Source of the DNA: an uncultured Spirochaetaceae bacterium
Lineage (GTDB): Bacteria; Spirochaetota; Spirochaetia; Sphaerochaetales; Sphaerochaetaceae
Direction of reading: 5' to 3'
DNA: 17,116 bases
Assembly (NCBI GenBank): GCA_946414625.1
Contig: CAMKPI010000020.1
Location: 1-17,116, forward strand
Shown piece by piece: positions 1 to 7,378 of the stretch (positions are counted from its first letter, which is position 1; every line of letters starts with the position of its first letter). The translations under genes and the position numbers were made by a program. The notes under the pieces were generated by a model. The model was given only the letters and a program-made list of their open reading frames with translations, was not told where the DNA came from and searched no databases.

Positions 1-624
1 GTTCTCTCTCCGAATCCCTCGGAACTGACCGTCTATGTTGTTTTGGGCGTCAACGGTGTGGGCAAGACCACAAGTATCGCGAAGATGGCTTCTTACTACG
101 TAAAAAAGGGTTACAGGACGATTCTTGCCGCTGCGGACACGTTCCGTGCCGGAGCCATTGACCAGTTGTTTCTCCACGCGGAGCGTCTTGGTATCCGAAT
201 GGTGAGACAGAAGCAGGGAAGTGATCCCGGTGCTGTGATATATGATGCGATAAGCAGCGCCTCGTCCCGTGGGGAGAATCTTATTCTATGCGATACCGCA
301 GGGCGGATGCACAACAGGGAGGATCTGGTTCGGGAGCTTCAGAAAATCGATAAGATTGTACGCGCCAGGGTTAAGCCCGAGAACTATAAAAAAATTCTCG
401 TCCTTGATGCGACAACAGGGCAGAACGCGATATCCCAGGCTGAGGTGTTTAACGGAGCGGTGGACGTTGATGCCATCGTGTTGACCAAGTACGATTCCGG
501 ATCGCGCGGCGGAGCGCTGACGCAGATAGGGCTGCCTGTAGCGTTCCTGGGCACAGGCGAGAAGTATGGTGACCTCGAGGTCTTCGACAAGGAGAAGTTC
601 ATAGACGCCCTGATGGGCGAATGA
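1..624 (+). CDS. ftsY: Signal recognition particle receptor FtsY, 3' part (5' end outside window)
   Basis: The frame is open from base 1 and ends at TGA 622-624, so this is the C-terminal 207 residues of FtsY. It is the SRP-type GTPase that docks SRP-ribosome complexes at the inner membrane for co-translational protein insertion. GTPase motifs appear in order: P-loop GVNGVGKTT, then DTFRAGA (canonical DTFRAAA), DTAGR, TKYD (most homologues have TKLD) and the closing loop GTGEKYGDLEVF, which is typical of FtsY rather than Ffh (no M domain follows). The N domain and any acidic A domain lie upstream of the window. A TTG at 43 is in frame but lies inside the P-loop strand, so it is not the start. 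About 96 bases separate it from the next gene, with no clear terminator. Confidence 0.95.
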   Translation, partial: VLSPNPSELTVYVVLGVNGVGKTTSIAKMASYYVKKGYRTILAAADTFRAGAIDQLFLHAERLGIRMVRQKQGSDPGAVIYDAISSASSRGENLILCDTAGRMHNREDLVRELQKIDKIVRARVKPENYKKILVLDATTGQNAISQAEVFNGAVDVDAIVLTKYDSGSRGGALTQIGLPVAFLGTGEKYGDLEVFDKEKFIDALMGE

Positions 625-720
625 TCTGGCAATGCGTTTTTTGGAGTTTTTTGTCGGAGCGGATGGCAGGGATAGGGGCGCTGGTTTGGTAGGAGCTGGT
701 TTGGAAACGACGCGGCAGCA

Positions 721-1965
721 ATGAAACGATTCATAATTTTTTTTTGTGTCATCAATATTTGCTCAATGATCTTTGCCGAAACTTACAAGAGCAATATAAT
801 GGCACAGAATCTCGGTCCTGTCGACTCAGACGCTGAATATGTCCTTGATGTGGGAGCAAGGGAAACCCTGCTGAAACATGACGGCGTTGTTGTGAAGCGT
901 TTTGTCTCTTCGAAGAGCGGTGAAAGTGAGACCGTCACCGAGGAAGACTTGGAGCGCGGGACAGAACGGATAAAAAAATATAGGAACGGTCTTCTTGTTG
1001 AAGAGGTTTACAAGACGGAGGAACGGATCCAGACCATTGTTTTGAACTATCAGGACGGCTCCCTTCTGTTTGCTACAACCACAACTGAACCAAATAGGAA
1101 CCCCGGAGCGTTGAAGAAAAATGTCAAAAAAACTGCAGACGGGGAGAAAAAAACCGGGAGCGAGTCGCTTGATACGGCGGGGGGGACATCCCCAACGGAT
1201 TCCAACAGGAAGACGGAAACAGATTTGAAAACGACTCCGACGGATTTGCAAGGTGCTGCGACGCCCGGCGTAAACACGTCCGCTACTGTGACTGCGTTCG
1301 ATCCTGCGGCGTCCAATACGCTGGATTCGTCCGCAAAGGCAGGTGCGTCCGAGCCTGCGACGCCCGGCGCAAACAAGTCCGCTACGGCGACTGCGTCCGA
1401 ACCTGCGGCGGATGTCGCGTCTGTCACCGAATACTATCTCCGCAATGCCACTACCGGAGCATTGATCGGAACAAGGATGTACGATTCAATTAATTTTGCG
1501 GGTAGGACGTATCTGATCGAGGGGGACGCCGTATACCGCCAGTATAACGAGAATCTGGTTTTCAGGGACAACGATACGCTTTCATTCAACGATGACGGCT
1601 CCTTCAGCTTTTCTGACAATGGAGTGGTTTACAATTATTCCAGGCGAGGAGACCTAGTTTCCACGGAAAAGGCAGCGGAGGAGGGAAAATCCGAGACTGC
1701 GGAAAGTGTCACGTATAGTTACGACGATTCACACGTTCTCGTATCGCAGGAAACTACCAGGGCGGGGATTCGCACTGTGAACACGTTTGAGGACGGGAGG
1801 ATTGTTCGCACGGAGAATTACAAGGATGGGCTCCTGGAGAACACAATTCGCTACAACGAGGAGGGCTACGGCAGCGTGAAGACGGTTTGGTCGATGGGGA
1901 GTCCTCTGGCTGATGTTTATTACGGCGATGACAATATACGCATAATGAAAATCGAATACCTGTAG
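721..1965 (+). CDS. Exported protein with YwqK/MORN-like C-terminal repeats and a low-complexity linker
   Basis: Unrecognised 414-residue protein. Residues 1-19 look like a type I signal peptide (MKRF, a hydrophobic stretch, then IFA before ETY), so export to the periplasm or surface is expected; there is no lipobox Cys. Residues about 25-125 are a polar, possibly globular domain. Residues about 126-235 are a Thr/Ala/Ser/Pro-rich linker with a 33-residue repeat. Residues about 236-414 hold short beta-hairpin-like Y-x-D/N-G units (YSYDDS, NTFEDGRIV, ENYKDGLLENTIRYNEEG) that resemble the YwqK/MORN-2 family. No good ribosome binding site precedes ATG 721, though the signal peptide supports this start. 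It lies directly ahead of an exporter operon, so it may be a periplasmic partner of that exporter; this is inference. Confidence 0.8.
   Translation: MKRFIIFFCVINICSMIFAETYKSNIMAQNLGPVDSDAEYVLDVGARETLLKHDGVVVKRFVSSKSGESETVTEEDLERGTERIKKYRNGLLVEEVYKTEERIQTIVLNYQDGSLLFATTTTEPNRNPGALKKNVKKTADGEKKTGSESLDTAGGTSPTDSNRKTETDLKTTPTDLQGAATPGVNTSATVTAFDPAASNTLDSSAKAGASEPATPGANKSATATASEPAADVASVTEYYLRNATTGALIGTRMYDSINFAGRTYLIEGDAVYRQYNENLVFRDNDTLSFNDDGSFSFSDNGVVYNYSRRGDLVSTEKAAEEGKSETAESVTYSYDDSHVLVSQETTRAGIRTVNTFEDGRIVRTENYKDGLLENTIRYNEEGYGSVKTVWSMGSPLADVYYGDDNIRIMKIEYL
1256..1410 (+). repeat. Two in-frame copies of a 56-nt repeat, 99-nt period, inside the exported protein
   Basis: Bases 1256-1311 and 1355-1410 match at about 50 of 56 positions, offset 99 nt (33 codons). 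Both encode a T/A-P-G-x-N-x-SAT-x-TA stretch ending in D/EPAA. A shorter piece, TGCGTCCGA followed by A or G and CCTGCG, occurs once more between them. The tract lies in the low-complexity linker between the two folded parts of the protein, where length change is likely tolerated. Confidence 0.85.
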
Positions 1966-1976
1966 AGGTTTCCACG

Positions 1977-2073
1977 GGCATCGGGTATCGCGCGGGATGC
2001 GCACAGGCGATATCGCCTGTCCACCTCTGGTGAAAGAGGCGTTCCCTGGTATCGGATATCGCGTGAGGTGCGC
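1977..2073. repeat. Intergenic 26-bp direct repeat (71-bp period) flanking a perfect 18-bp palindrome
   Basis: Bases 1977-2002 and 2048-2073 match at 21 of 26 positions, and all five differences are transitions. Directly after the first copy, 2003-2020 reads ACAGGCGATATCGCCTGT, a perfect palindrome. The unit fills most of the 129-bp gap between the exported protein and the first permease. It could be a dispersed REP-like element, an operator, or a relic of tandem duplication. Confidence 0.8.
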
Positions 2074-2094
2074 TTGTCAGCAAGATAACAAAAC

Positions 2095-3336
2095 ATGCCA
2101 TATATTTTCAGAACAGCATTCAGATATTTGCTCTCAAAGGAAAAAGGCGTTCGCAAAACCACTGTATATATTGTTCTCGGGATCACCGCCGCTCTTGCGA
2201 GTTTTTTGACAATTCTGGCTCTTATGCGCGCCATGCGCGGCGGAAACCTGAAGGCCATCCGCGAGATACAATCCTTCGATATAGTTCTGAAAGATTCATC
2301 TCTTACGCCGTTGGAGATCGAGGGCATCCCCGGGGTAGTCAAAGCGTTTCATTTCAAGGATTACGATGTCCTTTTCTCAAAAGGGGAGTCCCCTTTTCTG
2401 ATTGACGAGCCTTCGTCTTTCATACCGGGCCGTATCCGGGCGATAGATGTTTCGGCTTACCGGTCATCCGACGAGATTGATTTCGCGATGATCTCTCCAT
2501 CTGTGCAAGGGAAGCCTTCCGGCGGCTTTGGGGGGTTTATCCCGTCCTTCGCCCTTTCGTCGGCGTTGTACCTCTATTCAGGAGAGGAAACGGAAGTGAT
2601 GTTCCTGAAAGAGGGGCGCACAAGGCTTGCAACACCTTTCTTTGTAAGGTTCACCCCCTCCGGATTTTACCGCTCGACATATCCTGATTTTGATTCCCGC
2701 TACGCATTTATAGGACTTGATACCGCGGAAGAGCTTCTCGGGGAGAATAATTTCGATATAGGGATCCTCTGCGCCGGAGGATACAAAAATGCCGATAAGG
2801 TCTCAAAAGCGATTTCTTCCATGGATCCCGGCTGCAGCACAACAACCTTCATTCAGGCGAATAAAACACTATATTCCGCCTTGATGCTGGAAAGCAGGGT
2901 GATATATTCGTTCCTGTTTCTTGTGAGTTTGGTGGTTCTACTGCAGCTCAAATCCGCAACGAGTCGGATAATCAGCATAAAACGGAAGGACGCGGGTATC
3001 CTTAGGGTTCTTGGGTTCAATAGGCGGAGAGTCCGCGCTGTATTCGTTCTTTATGGAATGATCATGCTTGTATTCTCCGAAATCCTTGCGGTTGCAATCT
3101 CGTTTTTGATTTGCGCTAATGTCGATTCGGTGTTCCGGTTGATGGATTTTTTCTTCTCGATGTTCGGACGCAGGCTTTTCTTGTCTTCGATGGCGCTGGA
3201 GATGAATGTGTCGTGGACGGAAACACTGGTCACATGCGTATTGACGATGATTTTTGGCTTTCTGTTCATACTTTCCGGCTGCAGAACTGTGTTCAGGAGG
3301 GATCCGGTGCGGGTTGTAATGGATGCTTCTTACTGA
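2095..3336 (+). CDS. ABC exporter permease, FtsX/MacB-PCD fold (first of two)
   Basis: A 413-residue membrane protein with the LolC/E and MacB layout. An N-terminal membrane helix lies at about residues 23-45. A large extracytoplasmic domain follows to about residue 270. The C-terminal FtsX domain has three helices, around VIYSFLFLVSLVVLL, AVFVLYGMIMLVFSEILA and LVTCVLTMIFGFLFIL. The cytoplasmic loop between helices 2 and 3 holds RKDAGILRVLGFNRRRV, the typical coupling segment (K/R-x-I/L-x-x-LGxxxxxV) that contacts the ATPase. The family extrudes lipoproteins, lipids, peptides or drugs from the inner membrane; the substrate here cannot be told. ATG 2095 has only a weak upstream SD (CAAGATAACAAAAC). 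It is followed by the ATPase and a second permease. Confidence 0.88.
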   Translation: MPYIFRTAFRYLLSKEKGVRKTTVYIVLGITAALASFLTILALMRAMRGGNLKAIREIQSFDIVLKDSSLTPLEIEGIPGVVKAFHFKDYDVLFSKGESPFLIDEPSSFIPGRIRAIDVSAYRSSDEIDFAMISPSVQGKPSGGFGGFIPSFALSSALYLYSGEETEVMFLKEGRTRLATPFFVRFTPSGFYRSTYPDFDSRYAFIGLDTAEELLGENNFDIGILCAGGYKNADKVSKAISSMDPGCSTTTFIQANKTLYSALMLESRVIYSFLFLVSLVVLLQLKSATSRIISIKRKDAGILRVLGFNRRRVRAVFVLYGMIMLVFSEILAVAISFLICANVDSVFRLMDFFFSMFGRRLFLSSMALEMNVSWTETLVTCVLTMIFGFLFILSGCRTVFRRDPVRVVMDASY

Positions 3337-3349
3337 TCCGCCTGGTTTG

Positions 3350-3408
3350 AAGAGTACGGGATGCGTACCTCTTTTGCCGGAGGGGCGCCCGCTCTCATAT
3401 AAGAGCGG
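3350..3408 (+). other. Two consecutive hairpins between permease and ATPase genes
   Basis: Bases 3350-3373 form AAGAGTACG/CGTACCTCTT around a GGATG loop with one bulged base. Bases 3389-3408 form a perfect 7-bp stem, CCGCTCT/AGAGCGG, with the six-base loop CATATA. The first is followed by a short TTTT, the second by none. They may attenuate or stabilise the operon mRNA between cistrons; a strong intrinsic terminator is not evident. Confidence 0.5.
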
Positions 3409-3505
3409 ACCGCAGTCTATGGGGTGTGGACGGGAGAGGACTCGGCTATGCGTCCGGAAATGAGGGGCCTAGATGGCGTTCAAACAAGGTCGAGCTCTTG
3501 AGAAT

Positions 3506-3510
3506 AGGGG
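3506..3510 (+). promoter_or_regulatory. Ribosome binding site deciding the ATPase start
   Basis: AGGGG lies five bases before ATG 3516. The frame is open further upstream to a GTG at 3426, but the upstream 30 residues are not ABC-like, so 3516 is preferred. Confidence 0.6.
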
Positions 3511-3515
3511 TTTCA

Positions 3516-4190
3516 ATGGCGTTAATAGAGATTAGGAACATGGTGAAGTCATATGAGGGCCTTCTTGTCCTGGACGGGGTGGATCTGTTCCTGGAAGCGG
3601 GCAAGTCCTATGCCATCACAGGCAAATCCGGTTCGGGGAAAAGCACTCTGCTTCATGTGGCATCTCTTCTTGACAAGCCTGATTCAGGAGAATATTTCCT
3701 TGATGGGAAAGAGATTACTGAAGAGGATTATAGGAGCGACACTCTTCTGTCGCGCACAAGGCTCTTCCGTTTTGGCTTTGTGTTCCAGGATAATTTTCTT
3801 ATCGGGGACTATACCGCTTTGGACAATGTGGTCGTTCCGCTGGCTTTGCAGGGAATTCCGAAAACCGACGCTGAAGCCTTGGCGCGGGAGGCGCTTGACG
3901 CGGTGGGGCTCCGTGAGAGAATGCGTCATAAGCCGGCAGAGCTGTCCACCGGGGAAAAACAGCGGGTGTCGATTTGCAGGGCTCTTGTCTCCGCTCCTGA
4001 CGTGATTTTTGCCGATGAGCCCACTGGTGCGCTGGACGAGGAGAATGCGGCGGTGGTTGAAGAGATGCTTCTTTCTTTGTCCCGCGACGGGGGGCGCACC
4101 CTTGTTTTGGTCACGCACGATGCGGATTTTGCAATGATGTGCGACAATGTATATCGCATCCAGTCAAAAAAACTGGTAAGAATAAAGTAA
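3516..4190 (+). CDS. ABC transporter ATPase, LolD/MacB class
   Basis: A 224-residue nucleotide-binding subunit, the usual length for the LolD/MacB-N class. It has Walker A GKSGSGKST (residues 36-44), a Q-loop at FVFQDNFLI (Gln91), the signature LSTGEKQRVSICRA (143-156), Walker B VIFADEPTGALD (163-174) and the switch His in VTHD (His201). The signature reads LSTGE where LSGGE is usual. The Ser-x-Gly-Glu/Gln core is kept, so ATPase function is expected. It sits between the two permease genes, implying a heterodimeric permease with two copies of this ATPase. About 200 bases downstream (4191-4392) contain no gene or clear element before the second permease. Substrate unknown. Confidence 0.95.
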   Translation: MALIEIRNMVKSYEGLLVLDGVDLFLEAGKSYAITGKSGSGKSTLLHVASLLDKPDSGEYFLDGKEITEEDYRSDTLLSRTRLFRFGFVFQDNFLIGDYTALDNVVVPLALQGIPKTDAEALAREALDAVGLRERMRHKPAELSTGEKQRVSICRALVSAPDVIFADEPTGALDEENAAVVEEMLLSLSRDGGRTLVLVTHDADFAMMCDNVYRIQSKKLVRIK

Positions 4191-4392
4191 TCGCCGGCAA
4201 AATGGTATTGTGACAGGTTCGATTCAGAGGCGAAGAAAGAATACGAGTTTTTGGAGCGCTGTTGCAGGGCTGAAGTAGTTTAGGTTTGCGTGTCGGCTTA
4301 AATCGGCATTTTCTAAAGCATCCGGTGACTCCTGATAGGTCGAGGAAAAGGCTGAGAGCCCAGGGACAACCGACGGAATTGATTGTAAAAGA

Positions 4393-5685
4393 ATGGAGTT
4401 TTTGAAATTCTACATCAGGCATGCTCTCTCCGCTAAACGGCGCTTCGCACTGTGCTTTTTCATTGTGGTGTTGTGCTTTACCCTTGTGGTCGCTACGCTT
4501 GTGTTCAGCAGCTCAATGATGAGAGGGATGGAGGCAAAGATTGTACACCTCTCTTCTGGACATTTGTCAGTAAAGGCGAACTCCTCGGCTGTTCGCGATG
4601 CTTTGTCCTCTGCGGATGAAGAGATTGCCTCATCAGGACTCTTCCCCCGGAAAGGAAGAATGGTCGGCGAGGAGCCCTATGAAATATACTCTGTTGTCGA
4701 CGGTTACGCCATGCTCTACTCAAAAGAAGGAAGTGCCGCGTTCTCAGTGAAAGGCGTTAGTGACAGGTACCTTGAAGACCGCGGCGAATACATTGACTGC
4801 ATTTTTATGCAGGATGAGGATGTAAAGTCCGACGCATCGAAGGCTTATTCGCTGAATGTACAGAACTCTGGTGTTGATGGTACTACCTCGAGGGATCTTC
4901 CTGTAAAGCGTGTGGTCATCAGTAAATCCACTTCAGAGAATTTGAAGCTGAAGATCGGGGATAGAATGGCGCTTCTTGCAGCCAACCCGTCGGGAAGGGC
5001 GGCTGTGCGACCGGATGTGGCAGTGGTGTACGGTATATATACGTCATATTTCTCGGAAATCGACGACAATATTGTCTTTGTGCCCTCTGAATACGCAGAC
5101 ATTCTTTTCCCCGGGGATAAATCCAAAAGAGTCGAGATTGTGATACGTGACTGCACTTACAACAGAATGTCGCTTTTGAAGGATATTCTTCGCCGCGACT
5201 TTGCCGTATCAGATTATATGGAATCGAATTCCGGAATTTGGCGCACGCTCACCAGCAGTAACCAGGCTATTGTTCTGATCCTCCTTCTTATAATTGTCGT
5301 TTCATCGTACTCAACCACATCCGCCACGCAGCAGATTTTCTTCGAGGAACAGAAGACTTTGGGAATTTTCAGGATGCTCGGTGCGAATCGCCCGGTCTTG
5401 CGGCGCGCAATGCTCTTTCTGGTTCTTTCGGTTGACGCCGCTTCTTGCTTCGCCGGCGTGGCTGCAGGTCTTCCTCTTGGCGTGGCTCTGCCATACATTA
5501 TTAAAAAATTCGGTCTTATGGGAGATTCGACGGGGATGTACCTATTGGATTTCAAGCCGTTTGTTCCTGTTCGTGGAATAATTCTTCTGTTTGTCGCTCA
5601 AATCGCGATCTCGGCGCTCTTCGTACTGTTCGGCCTGAAAAGCGTATTTTCAGAAGCGGGGAAAGATGATATGATAAGACCATAG
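4393..5685 (+). CDS. ABC exporter permease, FtsX/MacB-PCD fold (second of two)
   Basis: A 430-residue permease with the same layout as the first. A membrane helix lies at about residues 17-39 (ALCFFIVVLCFTLVVATLVF). An extracytoplasmic domain runs to about residue 285. Three C-terminal helices follow, around IVLILLLIIVVSSY, LFLVLSVDAASCFAGVAAGL and GIILLFVAQIAISALFVLF. The coupling loop EEQKTLGIFRMLGANRPVLRR matches the FtsX consensus. The start ATG 4393 opens directly on a positively charged stretch (RHALSAKRR), as in LolC/E. The permease-ATPase-permease order supports one operon. A role in lipoprotein release (LolCDE) is possible but not shown: MacB-like or orphan exporters look the same at this level. 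Confidence 0.88.
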   Translation: MEFLKFYIRHALSAKRRFALCFFIVVLCFTLVVATLVFSSSMMRGMEAKIVHLSSGHLSVKANSSAVRDALSSADEEIASSGLFPRKGRMVGEEPYEIYSVVDGYAMLYSKEGSAAFSVKGVSDRYLEDRGEYIDCIFMQDEDVKSDASKAYSLNVQNSGVDGTTSRDLPVKRVVISKSTSENLKLKIGDRMALLAANPSGRAAVRPDVAVVYGIYTSYFSEIDDNIVFVPSEYADILFPGDKSKRVEIVIRDCTYNRMSLLKDILRRDFAVSDYMESNSGIWRTLTSSNQAIVLILLLIIVVSSYSTTSATQQIFFEEQKTLGIFRMLGANRPVLRRAMLFLVLSVDAASCFAGVAAGLPLGVALPYIIKKFGLMGDSTGMYLLDFKPFVPVRGIILLFVAQIAISALFVLFGLKSVFSEAGKDDMIRP

Positions 5686-5701
5686 CGCGAGGGGCGCTGA
5701 A

Positions 5702-5778
5702 GGCGGTTTTGCCTCAGTTTTACCTCGGTTTTACCGAGGTTCTACTGCGGTTTTGACGCCGTATTACCACGGTTTTGC
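5702..5778. repeat. 11-bp tandem repeat, seven units, with phased T-tracts
   Basis: Seven consecutive 11-bp units (starting at 5702, 5713, 5724, 5735, 5746, 5757 and 5768) share the consensus NNCGGTTTTRC; five carry an intact TTTT at the same position. Units 2 to 4 also create a perfect hairpin, ACCTCGGT/ACCGAGGT, at 5722-5740. An 11-bp period is close to one helical turn, so the T-tracts lie on one face of the helix. The array fills most of the gap ahead of the RNase Z gene. Confidence 0.85.
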
Positions 5779-5810
5779 CGCCTTACGTTATGTTTTGGGA
5801 GGGTGCGGAC

Positions 5811-5815
5811 AGGGA
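5811..5815 (+). promoter_or_regulatory. Ribosome binding site deciding the RNase Z start
   Basis: AGGGA ends six bases before ATG 5822. A second in-frame ATG at 5816 directly abuts it, and a TTG at 5753 lies within the 11-bp array, so 5822 is preferred. Confidence 0.6.
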
Positions 5816-5821
5816 ATGAGC

Positions 5822-6739
5822 ATGGAAGTTTTTGTTTTGGGAACGAGCGGAATGATGCCCCTGCCGGGCAGGTGTCTTACAAGCGCCATGGTGAGGCGCG
5901 AGGGGCGGCTCTTTCTCTTCGATTGCGGGGAAGGCACCCAGGTAAGCATAAGACGACTCAATCTCTCCTGGAAAAAAATCGACAGCATTTTCATTTCCCA
6001 CATGCACGCGGACCATGTTACGGGTTTGCCCGGTCTTCTTATGTTAAGCTCCCAAGTCGATCGTACGGAACCTCTTTATATATATGGGCCGGAGAGGGTT
6101 CGGGAGTATGTGGAGACAACCCGACGCATGCTCGACATGTTTATAAACTACGAGATCCGGTACATCACGGTGGAGAGCGGAACTGTATACGACGATGGAA
6201 TGATGACAGTTGACGCGGTGCCGCTCTTGCATACCAAGCCGTGTTTCGGATTTGTTATGAGAGAAAATCTGCGTCCCGGTGAGTTCAGTGTGGAAAACGC
6301 CAAGGCTCTCGGAGTGCCAGAAGGCCCGCTTTGGGGCAGACTTCAGCACGGCTCGGATGTTGTTTTGGAGGATGGGAGGGTAGTGCACCCGTCCGATGTG
6401 CTGGGTCCGGAAAGGGCTGGCGTGTCTTTTGCCTATATCACAGACACAATGTACCTCTCCCATATTGCAAAGCATGTGGAAGGGGTGGATCTTCTCTTGT
6501 GTGAGGCAATGTTTACAAAAGATCTCTCAGAGGATGCCTACGAAAAAAAGCACATGACGGCATCTCAGGCGGCCACTATCGCTCGCGATGCGGGAGCGAA
6601 GAAGCTGGGTCTCATACATTACAGTCCCAGGTTCGCCAATTCCGAGCTTCACCTTTTGCAGGAGGAGGCGGATGCCGTGTTCCCCGGAACGGTTTTGTGC
6701 AGGGATAGGATGTCGTTCGAGCTGAAGGCTGCACAGTAG
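5822..6739 (+). CDS. rnz: Ribonuclease Z (tRNA 3'-end endonuclease)
   Basis: A 305-residue protein, the normal length for the short bacterial RNase Z. It starts MEVFVLGTSG, like other family members. The metallo-beta-lactamase signature SHMHADH gives His60, His62, Asp64 and His65. Further zinc ligands are seen as LLHTKP (His137), YITDT (Asp208) and LIHYSP (His266), with HMTA (His244) as the conserved catalytic-region His. The family cleaves the 3' trailer of tRNA precursors in the cytoplasm. All ligands are present, so an active enzyme is expected. Upstream lies the 11-bp repeat array. About 105 bases downstream is a small membrane-protein gene in the same direction. Confidence 0.95.
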   Translation: MEVFVLGTSGMMPLPGRCLTSAMVRREGRLFLFDCGEGTQVSIRRLNLSWKKIDSIFISHMHADHVTGLPGLLMLSSQVDRTEPLYIYGPERVREYVETTRRMLDMFINYEIRYITVESGTVYDDGMMTVDAVPLLHTKPCFGFVMRENLRPGEFSVENAKALGVPEGPLWGRLQHGSDVVLEDGRVVHPSDVLGPERAGVSFAYITDTMYLSHIAKHVEGVDLLLCEAMFTKDLSEDAYEKKHMTASQAATIARDAGAKKLGLIHYSPRFANSELHLLQEEADAVFPGTVLCRDRMSFELKAAQ

Positions 6740-6844
6740 TCCCGTAAGAGGCAAAACGGAACTGTCGCGGCATTCGGGATTTTTTGAATTTCAGCTGGCA
6801 AGGCGGCGGGTCTTTCCGCTTTAATGCCGGCTCGATGCGAAATT

Positions 6845-7378
6845 ATGAAGCGGTATGCATTGTTTTTCGTGATATGCGCTCTCTCTTTGTTCTTCCTTTT
6901 CTCGGGTTTGTTCGGAGTACACGGTTATTTTTATAACAATTCGCTGCGTAAGCAGATCGCCAAGACGCGCGAGGAGCAGAAGCGGTTATCTGTCCTGATT
7001 GAAGCGTTGAGGGAAAAGCGGGAGGCGGCGGATACCGAGGAGGCTTTGAGGGACAGCGCCGCAAGCCTTGGATACTACATCGAAGGGGATGAGGTCTATT
7101 CTTTTGATTCTCCGGCTCTTCAGGAGGATGCCGTACAAAACGGCGAGCGCGAGATAAGGCCGTCGTTCACAGGACTGTCTGCTCTGTCTGTTGCCATGTT
7201 GGCTGCGGGAGCGGCCTTGCTAGTGACGACGCTGGTCTGGTTTTTGTCGAACAAGGCTCCAGGTGGGGAGACCCCGGGAGACGGTTCGTCTTCCGGCGGT
7301 ATTGACGGCGGACTGGGCGATTCAGGCAAGATGGATTATTTCGAAGCGGAAGACGAGGATTTGTATATAAATGCCTGA
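6845..7378 (+). CDS. FtsB/DivIC-like septum-formation initiator family protein with a second membrane segment
   Basis: A 177-residue protein (184 if the alternative ATG 6824 is used; neither start has a good SD). A membrane helix at about residues 5-25 (LFFVICALSLFFLFSGLFG) is followed by a Lys/Arg/Glu-rich coiled coil (about 33-70) and an aromatic segment DSAASLGYYIEGDEVY. That is the FtsB/DivIC order, in which the protein bridges FtsL and FtsQ/DivIB at the division site. Unlike ordinary FtsB (about 100 residues), it continues into a second hydrophobic segment (SALSVAMLAAGAALLVTTLV) and an acidic Gly/Ser-rich tail, so its termini would both face the same side. Its last eight bases overlap the start of the next gene, suggesting translational coupling. 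The family call is moderate. Confidence 0.7.
   Translation: MKRYALFFVICALSLFFLFSGLFGVHGYFYNNSLRKQIAKTREEQKRLSVLIEALREKREAADTEEALRDSAASLGYYIEGDEVYSFDSPALQEDAVQNGEREIRPSFTGLSALSVAMLAAGAALLVTTLVWFLSNKAPGGETPGDGSSSGGIDGGLGDSGKMDYFEAEDEDLYINA

Noticed and set aside
3426..3515. N-terminal extension of the ABC ATPase from a GTG at 3426
   Set aside because: The 30 residues are not ABC-like, while ATG 3516 has an SD and gives the usual N-terminus.
4350..4357. GGCTGAGA as part of a TPP riboswitch ahead of the second permease
   Set aside because: The remaining conserved TPP elements are missing and the downstream gene has no thiamine link.
5753..5821. N-terminal extension of RNase Z from a TTG at 5753
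   Set aside because: It would be encoded by the 11-bp repeat array and matches nothing in the family; ATG 5822 has a proper SD and the normal N-terminus.
6740..6785. Intrinsic terminator after RNase Z (TCCCG ... CGGGA followed by TTTTTT)
   Set aside because: The stem is only five base pairs with a loop of about 30 bases, too weak to support.
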